A DNA stretch of 64,000 nucleotides from Oscillospiraceae bacterium (GTDB lineage Bacteria; Bacillota; Clostridia; Oscillospirales; Oscillospiraceae), in NCBI GenBank assembly GCA_022795735.1, contig JAAWHG010000005.1:1-64000 (forward strand), read 5' to 3'. The notes under the pieces are model-generated. The model ran no database searches and had not been told where the DNA came from. It saw nothing but the letters and a program-made list of their open reading frames with translations. Made by a program: the position numbers and the translations under genes. The number at the start of each line of letters is the position of its first letter. Positions within the stretch are counted from its first letter, which is position 1. This document shows positions 8,640 to 16,103 of the stretch, piece after piece.

Positions 8640-9186
8640 AGCTAAAAACTCCTTTCTCCTGCCCTGCGGCAAGCACCTTGTCATATTCCTCCGTAAACAC
8701 AATCTCATCCATCCGGAAAGCTTGCTGTAACCCCAACACCGCCGCATATGGGTCTGCCGGCTGTACGCCGTAAGCCGCAGAAAGGGTGCGAAGGGATTTC
8801 TTTTTCTTTTTGTAGTAAACCTCGGAGCCAGGCCAGGTAAGCGCCGCCTCTTCGGCCAGCATGGAGCGGAACGCCTTTTCGGTTACCCCATGAATCCGCG
8901 CGATGGGCAGGCTTTCCCGGCAATAGAGCAGATAGGAAATAAAGTCCAAGAAGGTTGCCGCCACCGGCAGTACATAGTTGGACTTGTCGCCGACCGGGTT
9001 GACGCAGAAAATCCGCTTGTCGTTGGGGATCATCACAAAATGGATGCCGTCCTCCTCCGGGCCGCCGATAATCTCCGCGTCCTTGGGCGTACAGAAATAG
9101 TCGTTATCCTCCCAGCTCCGCCATTCCACGCCAAGAAGCTCATGGTCAATGGGAAGGACATGGAAGGTTCGGATTTCGTCGCGCAT
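8632..9186 (-). CDS. Hypothetical protein between alaS and hinT
   Basis: I do not recognise this 184-residue protein. It has no signal peptide or membrane segment, is rich in acidic and aromatic residues in its first half, and has a lysine run YKKKKK near residue 130. The start at 9186 follows the alaS stop by one base and is preceded by GGAAGGTG; the end overlaps hinT. It is therefore translated as part of an alaS-X-hinT operon. A role with aminoacylation is possible only by association. Confidence 0.75.
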   Translation of the reverse strand: MRDEIRTFHVLPIDHELLGVEWRSWEDNDYFCTPKDAEIIGGPEEDGIHFVMIPNDKRIFCVNPVGDKSNYVLPVAATFLDFISYLLYCRESLPIARIHGVTEKAFRSMLAEEAALTWPGSEVYYKKKKKSLRTLSAAYGVQPADPYAAVLGLQQAFRMDEIVFTEEYDKVLAAGQEKGVFSCE

Positions 9187-9187
9187 C

Positions 9188-11854
9188 TCACACCTTCCCG
9201 GCGACAAAATCGTCTACTGATGCCAGGGCATCGTCCATCTTCAGCAAGTCTGTGCCGCCGCCCATGGCGCTGTCCGGTTTTCCGCCGCCCTTGCCGCCGC
9301 AGATGGCGCAAACATTTTTGATTAATTCGCCTGCCTTGACGCCCTTTTTGACCGCGTCTGGACCGCAGACCGCCAGGAACGTGATCTTATCGTTGTTTAC
9401 GCTCGCCAACACCGCCACCGCCGCCGGTTCCTTGTCCCGCAGGAAGTCGCCGATCTTACGAAGACTGTTGGCATCCATGTCATTGTGAACGGCGGTCAGC
9501 ACCTTCAATCCGCCCACGTCCTTGGCGCTCATCAGGAACTGACGCGCCTCGCCCAGCGACGCTTCGGCCTTGTACTTTTCGACAGCCTGACGGAGCGCCT
9601 TCATCTCGCCCATCTGCTGCGCCAACTTGTTCTCCATCTCAGCGGGGGTGGTTTTAAGCATCTGCGCCGCGTGGAATATGATCTCCTGATTGCGGTTGAG
9701 GGTATCCAGCGTCTGCCTGCCCACTGTCGCCTCGATGCGCCGGACACCGGAGGCAATGGAGCTCTCCGATTTAATCCGGAATGGACCGGCTTTGGCGGTA
9801 TTGTCCAGATGCGTACCGCCACAGAATTCGATCGAGAAGTCTCCCATTTCAACAACGCGGACTGTCTCGCCATACTTCTCGCCAAACAGCGCCACTGCAC
9901 CCTTCCGCTTGGCCTCCTCGATGGGCAGCACCTCTGTGACGACCGGGTAACCGTTCAGAATCGCTTCGTTGACCAGTCCGTTGATCTCCGTCAACTGCTC
10001 GGGGGTGACCGCCTCGAAGTGGGTAAAGTCGAAACGTAACCGGTCTGGCTCAACCAGAGAACCGGCCTGGTGGACATGTTCTCCCAGCACCCGCTTGAGA
10101 ACCGCGTCCAGCAGATGGGTCGCGCTGTGCGCGCGGCGGATGGCCTGGCGGCGGGAGGCGTCGATGCTGGCGCTGACGGTATCCCCCAGCTTTATCACGC
10201 CGTCCCGCATCACGCCATAGTGCATATATTTGCCGCCCTTGTTTTTCTGAACGTCGTGGACTTCAAAGCGTCCCACACCCGCCCCCGAAATTACACCATG
10301 GTCGGCGGTCTGACCGCCCATCTCAGCGTAGAAGGGGGTTTTGTCAAGCACGACAATGCCCTCCACGCCGGGCATCAGTTCTTCCGCCTGCTCGTTCTCT
10401 ACAACCAGGGCCACCACCTTTGCGCCGTCCATGACATCGTTGTCGTAACCCACAAATTCGGTCTCGGGGACCTCCTGTCCGAACTCCACGCCGGCCCATC
10501 CTAAGTCGCCCAAGGCTTCCCGCGCTTTGCGTGCGCGCTGGCGCTGCTCCTCCATGAACCTGTGGAAGCCGTCCTGGTCCACCGTCATGCCCTGCTCCTC
10601 CACCATCTCGACGGTCAGGTCGATGGGGAAACCGTAGGTATCATACAATTTAAATGCGTCTTCGCCGGAGAAAACATTTTCTCCTTTTTCCTGATAGCCG
10701 GACAGCATCGAGTTAAAGATGGACATGCCTCCATCAATGGTACGGGCAAAATTTTCCTCCTCCACGCGGATGACTTTTGTAATATAGCCCTGCCGTTCCC
10801 GCAGCTCAGGATAGTGATCCTCGTTCTCATGGATCACGGTGTCGCAGACCTGGTAGAGGAAGGGTTCGTTGACCCCCAGCAGCTTCCCGTGCCGCGCGGC
10901 CCTTCTCAGAAGGCGGCGCAGAACATAGCCCCGGCCCTCATTGGAGGGAAGAACGCCGTCGCAGATCATAAAGGTAGCGGAGCGGATATGGTCGGTGATG
11001 ACGCGGAGGGAGACATCCTTGCTCTGGCTCTCACCATAGTGGGCATGGGTGATTTCAGAGACCTTGTTTGTGATGTTCATCACGGTGTCCACGTCAAACA
11101 GGCTGTCCACCCCTTGGCAGACGACGGCAAGACGCTCCAGTCCCATACCGGTATCAATGTTCTTCTGCTGGAGCTCTTCATAGTGGTCGGCGCCGTCGCT
11201 GTCAAACTGGGAGAAGACAATGTTCCACACCTCAATGTAGCGGTCACAGTCACAGCCGACGGTACAGCCCGGCTTGCCACAGCCAAACTTCTCTCCCCGG
11301 TCATAATAAATCTCTGAGCACGGGCCGCAGGGACCAGAACCGTGCTCCCAGAAGTTGTCGGCCTTGCCAAATTTAAAGATGCGCTCCGCCGGGATACCGA
11401 TGACTTTATTCCAAATCTCAAACGCCTCGTCGTCGGCGGGTGTGGTCGCGTTGCCTTCAAAGACGGAGGGATAGAGCCGGTTGGGGTCCAGACCCACCCA
11501 TTCGGGGGACGTCAGAAATTCCCAGGCCCACGGAATGGCCTCTTTTTTAAAGTAGTCACCGAAAGAAAAGTTGCCCAACATCTCAAAGTAGGTGCCGTGG
11601 CGGGCGGTGTGGCCGATGTTCTCAATGTCCCCGGTGCGGATGCACTTTTGGCAGGTCGTCACCCGGCGGCGGGGCGGAGTCTGTTCGCCGGTGAACCAAG
11701 GCTTCATAGGAGCCATACCCGAATTGATGAGCAGCAGCGAAGCGTCGTTCTGCGGAATCAGGGAAAAACTGGGCAGACGAAGATGCTCCTTGGACTCAAA
11801 AAACCTCAGAAACATCTCCCGCAGCTCATTGAGGCCAAACTTTTTCGGTTCCAT
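9188..11854 (-). CDS. alaS: Alanyl-tRNA synthetase
   Basis: This 888-residue protein has the usual full length: class II catalytic core (1-240; TCQKCIRTGDIENIG and GNFSFGDYFK), tRNA-recognition region (240-460), editing domain (about 555-715; the HSATHLLDAVLK metal site and the CGGTHLDNT motif) and a C-terminal DHHA1/C-Ala domain ending in the Gly-rich GGKGGGKPDSA motif. It charges tRNA-Ala and clears Ser/Gly mischarging. The start at 11854 has GGAGGG six bases upstream. It has its own promoter and a hairpin in the leader. Confidence 0.97.
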   Translation of the reverse strand: MEPKKFGLNELREMFLRFFESKEHLRLPSFSLIPQNDASLLLINSGMAPMKPWFTGEQTPPRRRVTTCQKCIRTGDIENIGHTARHGTYFEMLGNFSFGDYFKKEAIPWAWEFLTSPEWVGLDPNRLYPSVFEGNATTPADDEAFEIWNKVIGIPAERIFKFGKADNFWEHGSGPCGPCSEIYYDRGEKFGCGKPGCTVGCDCDRYIEVWNIVFSQFDSDGADHYEELQQKNIDTGMGLERLAVVCQGVDSLFDVDTVMNITNKVSEITHAHYGESQSKDVSLRVITDHIRSATFMICDGVLPSNEGRGYVLRRLLRRAARHGKLLGVNEPFLYQVCDTVIHENEDHYPELRERQGYITKVIRVEEENFARTIDGGMSIFNSMLSGYQEKGENVFSGEDAFKLYDTYGFPIDLTVEMVEEQGMTVDQDGFHRFMEEQRQRARKAREALGDLGWAGVEFGQEVPETEFVGYDNDVMDGAKVVALVVENEQAEELMPGVEGIVVLDKTPFYAEMGGQTADHGVISGAGVGRFEVHDVQKNKGGKYMHYGVMRDGVIKLGDTVSASIDASRRQAIRRAHSATHLLDAVLKRVLGEHVHQAGSLVEPDRLRFDFTHFEAVTPEQLTEINGLVNEAILNGYPVVTEVLPIEEAKRKGAVALFGEKYGETVRVVEMGDFSIEFCGGTHLDNTAKAGPFRIKSESSIASGVRRIEATVGRQTLDTLNRNQEIIFHAAQMLKTTPAEMENKLAQQMGEMKALRQAVEKYKAEASLGEARQFLMSAKDVGGLKVLTAVHNDMDANSLRKIGDFLRDKEPAAVAVLASVNNDKITFLAVCGPDAVKKGVKAGELIKNVCAICGGKGGGKPDSAMGGGTDLLKMDDALASVDDFVAGKV

Positions 11855-11889
11855 TGGAAATCCCTCCAAATGATAGTATGACATGGAAA

Positions 11890-11919
11890 GGGCTTCGCCC
11901 CAGCCCTGGGGCGAAGCCC
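11890..11919 (-). promoter_or_regulatory. Perfect 12-bp hairpin in the alaS leader
   Basis: GGGCTTCGCCCC (11890-11901) and GGGGCGAAGCCC (11908-11919) are perfect inverted arms with a six-base loop. The hairpin is transcribed in the alaS leader and ends 35 bases before the start codon. Only UUU follows it, so it is a weak terminator at best. No T-box consensus is seen. Confidence 0.6.
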
Positions 11920-11945
11920 GCACCGTGCTTCGTTATTTCCTGTCT

Positions 11946-11974
11946 ATTTTAACGGCAAACGCGCCGTTTGTCAA
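11946..11974 (-). promoter_or_regulatory. Sigma-A-type promoter of alaS
   Basis: The minus strand shows a perfect TTGACA (11974-11969), a 17-base spacer and TAAAAT (11951-11946). The leader to the alaS start would be about 85 bases and includes the 12-bp hairpin. Confidence 0.75.
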
Positions 11975-12065
11975 TATAATTTTAACGTTGGCGTTCTCAT
12001 GTAAGCTCTTACTTCCGGCATCTCTTTTATGCGGTTCCAACACGCGCGAAAAAGAAAAAAACCGG

Positions 12066-12094
12066 TTGATTTTCGGGGAATTGTCTGGTAACAT
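12066..12094 (+). promoter_or_regulatory. Possible promoter of the MBOAT gene
   Basis: TTGATT (12066-12071) and TAACAT (12089-12094) are 17 bases apart, about 40 bases before the MBOAT start. The match is moderate. Confidence 0.4.
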
Positions 12095-12132
12095 TAAAGA
12101 GCTTTATTTTGAGAAGGGAGTGGGATTCGGGT

Positions 12133-13539
12133 ATGGTTTTTTCAAGCCTGACCTTTCTATATCTGTTCCTCCCGGCCTGTATGCTGGTCTACTATATGGC
12201 CCCGACGGTAACGGCGCGCAACTGGGTCCTGGTGCTGTTCAGCCTCCTGTTTTACGCCTGGGGCGAACCGGTAAACGTCCTGCTCCTGCTCTTCTCCACC
12301 GCCTGCAACTACGGCTTCGGCCTCCTCCTCGGGCGTGGCGGCGGAAAAAAGCGTCTCATGACCATCGCGACGATATTCAATCTGGGGCTTTTGGGTTTCT
12401 TTAAGTACACCGGCTTTCTGATGGAAAACATCAACCTCCTCGGCTTCGACTTCCCCGTGCCGCAGACCGCGCTTCCCATCGGCATTTCTTTTTATACCTT
12501 TCAAGCCCTGTCCTATGTCATCGACGTCTATCGCGGCGAGGTAAAGGTGCAGCGCTCCTACCTTCGCTTTCTTCTCTACGTCTCCCTCTTTCCTCAGCTC
12601 ATCGCCGGTCCCATCGTCCGCTACTCCGAGCTGGAGGAACGGCTGGCCGAACGACGGACCGTCCCCCGCGCCGCCTTCAACGGTGCGACCCGCTTCTGCG
12701 TCGGCCTGGGCAAGAAAGTGCTGGTGGCAAATTACGCCGGTGAGCTGGCCTCCAAGCTGCTTGACGGCGACCTGGCGTCTCAGACCGCCCTGGGCGGCTG
12801 GCTGGGTATTTTATTCTTTACCTTTCAATTATATTTTGATTTCTCCGGCTATTCGGATATGGCCATCGGCCTGGGCCGCATCTTCGGCTTCCGTTACGCG
12901 GAGAATTTTAATCTGCCCTACTGTTCCCGTTCCATTACCGAGTTCTGGCGGCGGTGGCACATTTCACTGGGCAGTTTTTTCCGAGATTATGTCTACATCC
13001 CCCTGGGCGGCAACCGGAAGCGGCAGATTCTCAACTTGCTGGTCGTCTGGTCGCTGACCGGTCTCTGGCACGGAGCCAGTTGGAATTTTGTGCTATGGGG
13101 ACTCTATTTCTTTATTTTATTGTATATTGAAAAGCAGCTGGGCAGCCGGCTGAGCCGAATCCCATCGGCATTGCGGATTGCCTCCACCTTCCTTCTGGTG
13201 GTGCTGGGCTGGACTCTGTTCTATTTTACAGACCTGGGCCGCATGGGCGGCTTTTTCAAGGTTCTGGTTGGACTCGGCGCCGGGCTGAGCAACGAGCAAA
13301 CCAATATTATCCTGCTCAACAGCCTGCCTCTGCTCCTCCTTTGCATTCTGGGCAGTACGCCGGTGCCGCGCACAATCGGTATTATCTTCACCAACCTCTT
13401 CACCGGCCGCGGCCGGAGTCTGGGCCGCCAGCGTGTGTACGCCGGCGTGGCCTTTACCTTCGACCTCTTGCTGCTCGCCCTCTGTACCGTCTCGCTAATT
13501 GGCTCTACGCTCAACGCTTTTCTGTATTTTAGATTCTAG
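12133..13539 (+). CDS. MBOAT-family O-acyltransferase (AlgI/PatA-like)
   Basis: This 468-residue polytopic membrane protein belongs to the AlgI branch of MBOAT acyltransferases. It shows the motifs ITEFWRRWHISLGSFFRDYVY and LTGLWHGASWNFVLWG, which contains the catalytic His. Such proteins pass acetyl groups across the membrane to a partner that O-acetylates an exported polysaccharide or peptidoglycan. The ATG at 12133 (GGGAG about 12 bases upstream) is preferred to an in-frame TTG at 12109. The next gene, 32 bases downstream, encodes the expected DHHW partner. Confidence 0.92.
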   Translation: MVFSSLTFLYLFLPACMLVYYMAPTVTARNWVLVLFSLLFYAWGEPVNVLLLLFSTACNYGFGLLLGRGGGKKRLMTIATIFNLGLLGFFKYTGFLMENINLLGFDFPVPQTALPIGISFYTFQALSYVIDVYRGEVKVQRSYLRFLLYVSLFPQLIAGPIVRYSELEERLAERRTVPRAAFNGATRFCVGLGKKVLVANYAGELASKLLDGDLASQTALGGWLGILFFTFQLYFDFSGYSDMAIGLGRIFGFRYAENFNLPYCSRSITEFWRRWHISLGSFFRDYVYIPLGGNRKRQILNLLVVWSLTGLWHGASWNFVLWGLYFFILLYIEKQLGSRLSRIPSALRIASTFLLVVLGWTLFYFTDLGRMGGFFKVLVGLGAGLSNEQTNIILLNSLPLLLLCILGSTPVPRTIGIIFTNLFTGRGRSLGRQRVYAGVAFTFDLLLLALCTVSLIGSTLNAFLYFRF

Positions 13540-13571
13540 TCATACCACGGCAACCTAAGGAGGTAGCTCCG

Positions 13572-14984
13572 GTGAGAAAACTGTATTCCGCCCTGTTGTG
13601 CGCCATGCTGGCAATGATGCTGGCAATCGGCATCTGGTCGCTGGCCGACAAAGACCCGGAGATTTCCGTCACGGAAAAGCGCGAGCTTGCCGTCCGTCCC
13701 AAATTCAGCTTCAGCGCCCTGTTGGACGGCTCCTATATTCAGCAGTTTGAGTCCTACTATTCCGATACCTTCCCCGGCCGGGAAAAACTGCTGGGCATGA
13801 ACCGGAAAATGAACAAGTTCTATTACTACTCCCCCAGCGAGCAGAATTATCTGGTCATTGATTATCAGGGCGGCGCAGAGCATGGCGGCGAAGCGCTGGC
13901 AGATGTCGAGGCCGCCCTGTCGGGGATTAAAAAGGCCGCCTCAGCCGTGCCCCCTTCCCCTGCCGCTATCCCCTCCGCTCCCACGCCCGGCAATGAAGCT
14001 GAACCATCCGAGCCGGACGCCGAGCTGCCCGAATTGGACCTCCCCCAGGAGAGCGAGGTCGTCAGCAACGGTTCCATTATCATTGTAGGCGACCGCGCCA
14101 TGGACGTCCCGACGGCCACCTGGCCGATCGTAGACAACTACGCCGCCGCAGTCAATGCGCTCAACGACGCGCTGGGTCCGGACGTGCGCACCATCTCCCT
14201 CATCACCCCCAACTCCGCCGAATTTTACTCTCCCGAGTCCATGCACACAGGAGATCACTCCCAGAAGGAGATGATCGACTACTGTTACGGCAAGCTAGAC
14301 AAAGACATTGTGACCGTGGACGCCTATTCCGCGCTGCGGGAGCATACTGACGAGTATATCTATTTCCGCACCGACCACCACTGGACAGCGCTGGGCGCTT
14401 ATTACGCCTACACCAACTTCTGCAAGGCGGCCGGCTTTGAACCGGCGGAGCTCAAGGATTTCCAAACCGGGACCTATCAAGGCTTCTTAGGTTCCATGTA
14501 CACCTACACCCAAGGCTACCCCCAGAGTGACGCGCTTCGGGAAAGCCCGGACACGTTGACCTATTATCTGCCCAAGGTGGAAACCCACGCGAAATACTAT
14601 TCCGACACCACCCTTTCCGACGGCATTCCCATCAGCGTGGTATATACCAAGCTGGCCGAGGACGTAGATAATAAATATCTCTGCTTTATCGGCGGCGACA
14701 ACCCGGTCTGTATCATCCAGACGGCGGTGGAAGACGGGCCGGTGTGCCTGATGCTCAAGGAATCTTATGGCAACGCATTCGCTCCCTTCCTCACCAGCCA
14801 CTACAGCAAAATCGTGGTGATCGACCCGCGTAAGTTCAACCAGCAGGGCAAGCCCTCTCTGGACCTCAAAGCTTTCGCGGCGGAACAGGGCGTAGACGAT
14901 CTGCTCGTGCTCAACTATCCCTTCATGGTCAGCAATAGTTATTATATCGAATGGCTGAACCGCCTCATTGGGCGCGGGTCCTAA
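13572..14984 (+). CDS. DHHW-family (AlgJ/AlgX-like) exported protein, O-acetylation partner
   Basis: This 470-residue protein starts with a signal-anchor (residues 4-25), then a low-complexity Pro/Ala/Glu linker (about 125-155) and an SGNH/AlgX-like domain. The family motif is in YFRTDHHWTALG (about residues 257-268), and a Ser-containing segment LMLKESYGNAF follows near 395. The GTG start has AAGGAGG eight bases upstream. With the MBOAT gene it forms a two-gene O-acetylation unit acting outside the membrane. The polymer cannot be read from the window, as no glycosyltransferases are nearby. Confidence 0.9.
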   Translation: MRKLYSALLCAMLAMMLAIGIWSLADKDPEISVTEKRELAVRPKFSFSALLDGSYIQQFESYYSDTFPGREKLLGMNRKMNKFYYYSPSEQNYLVIDYQGGAEHGGEALADVEAALSGIKKAASAVPPSPAAIPSAPTPGNEAEPSEPDAELPELDLPQESEVVSNGSIIIVGDRAMDVPTATWPIVDNYAAAVNALNDALGPDVRTISLITPNSAEFYSPESMHTGDHSQKEMIDYCYGKLDKDIVTVDAYSALREHTDEYIYFRTDHHWTALGAYYAYTNFCKAAGFEPAELKDFQTGTYQGFLGSMYTYTQGYPQSDALRESPDTLTYYLPKVETHAKYYSDTTLSDGIPISVVYTKLAEDVDNKYLCFIGGDNPVCIIQTAVEDGPVCLMLKESYGNAFAPFLTSHYSKIVVIDPRKFNQQGKPSLDLKAFAAEQGVDDLLVLNYPFMVSNSYYIEWLNRLIGRGS

Positions 14985-15046
14985 CTGCTCCGGCGAAAAA
15001 ACTTTACACCACAACGAAAAATAGCCAACTTTTTAATTCTGATATA

Positions 15047-15075
15047 TTGTAATTTTTGCTGTAACGTGGTATAGT
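15047..15075 (+). promoter_or_regulatory. Sigma-A-type promoter of the small coiled-coil gene
   Basis: TTGTAA (15047-15052) and TATAGT (15070-15075) are separated by exactly 17 bases in an AT-rich stretch, about 35 bases before the start codon. Confidence 0.7.
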
Positions 15076-15109
15076 AAAGATAACCATTTATGCAGGAGGA
15101 GCACAATTT

Positions 15110-15439
15110 ATGTCCGAGAACAAACGCATTCGCCGCACGCCTCAGCAAATCGCAGAGGACGTTGGTGAACAAATTGAAAAGTTAGAACAGTCTGTCTTAA
15201 ATATAGAAAATAAAAAGAAAGCCTTGCTGGCCGAATATGACCGTAAGATTGAAACCGTTCGCAGCAGAATTAAGAGCCTGGAAGAAAAAAAGATCGCTGT
15301 CCTCGCGCCCAAGAAGGCCACCCGCAAGCCCCGCAGATCGAAAAAGCAAAAGCTGGAGGCCATTTTGAAGCAGGCGTCCAAGTCCGGCCTGAAACCCGAA
15401 GAAATTGCTTTGAAGCTCGGCATCGAAGTCGGCGAATAA
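15110..15439 (+). CDS. Small basic coiled-coil protein of unknown function
   Basis: This 109-residue protein has no family I can name. Residues 15-65 form a heptad-rich coiled coil, residues 66-85 are a Lys/Arg/Ala/Pro-rich stretch (APKKATRKPRRSKKQK) like those in nucleic-acid-binding proteins, and the last 25 residues look like a short helix-turn-helix fragment (LKPEEIALKLGIEVGE). A clear promoter and AGGAGG before the ATG show it is expressed. A nucleoid or RNA-associated role is a guess from composition. Confidence 0.8.
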   Translation: MSENKRIRRTPQQIAEDVGEQIEKLEQSVLNIENKKKALLAEYDRKIETVRSRIKSLEEKKIAVLAPKKATRKPRRSKKQKLEAILKQASKSGLKPEEIALKLGIEVGE

Positions 15440-15451
15440 AAAACAAACCAG

Positions 15452-15482
15452 ATAACAGTCCGCTTGCCCGGCGGACTGTTAT
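15452..15482 (+). terminator. Hairpin between the coiled-coil gene and the dcd-like gene
   Basis: The 12-bp arms ATAACAGTCCGC and GCGGACTGTTAT enclose a seven-base loop. No U-run follows, and the next gene starts 18 bases later, so it may weaken read-through or protect the upstream mRNA rather than stop transcription. Confidence 0.5.
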
Positions 15483-15499
15483 ACTATGTGGAGGAAGCT

Positions 15500-16033
15500 A
15501 TGCTCTTATCTGGCTCAGAGATCAAAAGACAGATGGCCCTGGGGAATCTTGTGATCGACCCTTTTTCCGAAGAACAGCTCAATCCGAACAGCTATAATTT
15601 GACCCTTGACCGCGAGATGCAGCTCTATACCGCCGCCTGCCTGGATGTGAAACAGAAAAATGCAACCAGGACTATCCTCATTCCAGAAGAGGGAATCGTC
15701 CTGGAACCCTTTGAACTCTACCTGGTACGCTCGCGGGAGTACACCGAAACCCATGGCTTTGTCCCTATGGTGCAGGGCCGCTCCTCATTGGGCCGGCTGG
15801 GCCTGTCGGTTCATATCACCTCGGGCTTCGGCGATATCGGCTTTTGCGGCAACTGGACTTTACAATTGCTGAGTGTCAAGCCGCTGCGCATCTATCCTGG
15901 AATGAAGTTCTGCCAAATCTATTATCAAGAGCTTCGGGGCGCGGAAAGCCAATCTGAATACGCAAGCGAGAAGTACCAAGGGGGGAAGGAAATCCAGGCC
16001 AGCAAATCTTATCTGGATTTTCAAGACCGTTAG
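15500..16033 (+). CDS. dCTP deaminase-family protein with altered catalytic position
   Basis: This 177-residue protein matches dCTP deaminase/dUTPase (Dcd) proteins over its length: LNPNSYNLTL (27-36), GRSSLGRLGLSVH (93-105), the GFGDIGFCGNW segment (109-119) and IYPGMKFCQIYY (131-142). The enzymes turn dCTP into dUTP or dUMP on the path to dTMP. The Glu expected in the following TLE(L/I) motif, the general base of the deaminases, is Gln122 here (TLQL, codon CAA). The protein may be inactive as a deaminase or have another role. The ATG at 15500 has GGAGG five bases upstream. Confidence 0.85.
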   Translation: MLLSGSEIKRQMALGNLVIDPFSEEQLNPNSYNLTLDREMQLYTAACLDVKQKNATRTILIPEEGIVLEPFELYLVRSREYTETHGFVPMVQGRSSLGRLGLSVHITSGFGDIGFCGNWTLQLLSVKPLRIYPGMKFCQIYYQELRGAESQSEYASEKYQGGKEIQASKSYLDFQDR

Positions 16034-16045
16034 CTTTTCATAACC

Positions 16046-16097
16046 AAAGAAACCGCCTGTTAACATGTGTATCAACATGTTAACAGGCGGTTTCTTT
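16046..16097. terminator. Bidirectional terminator, 23-bp perfect stem
   Basis: Two perfect 23-base inverted arms (16046-16068 and 16075-16097) surround a six-base loop, starting AAAG and ending CTTT. It lies between the convergent dcd-like gene and the histidine kinase gene and can serve both. Confidence 0.85.
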
Positions 16098-16103
16098 AAC
16101 CGA

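Noticed and set aside
11855..11945. A T-box riboswitch in the alaS leader.
   Set aside because: The leader is only about 85 bases and has neither the AGGGTGG-type T-box nor a specifier stem; only the 12-bp hairpin is clear.
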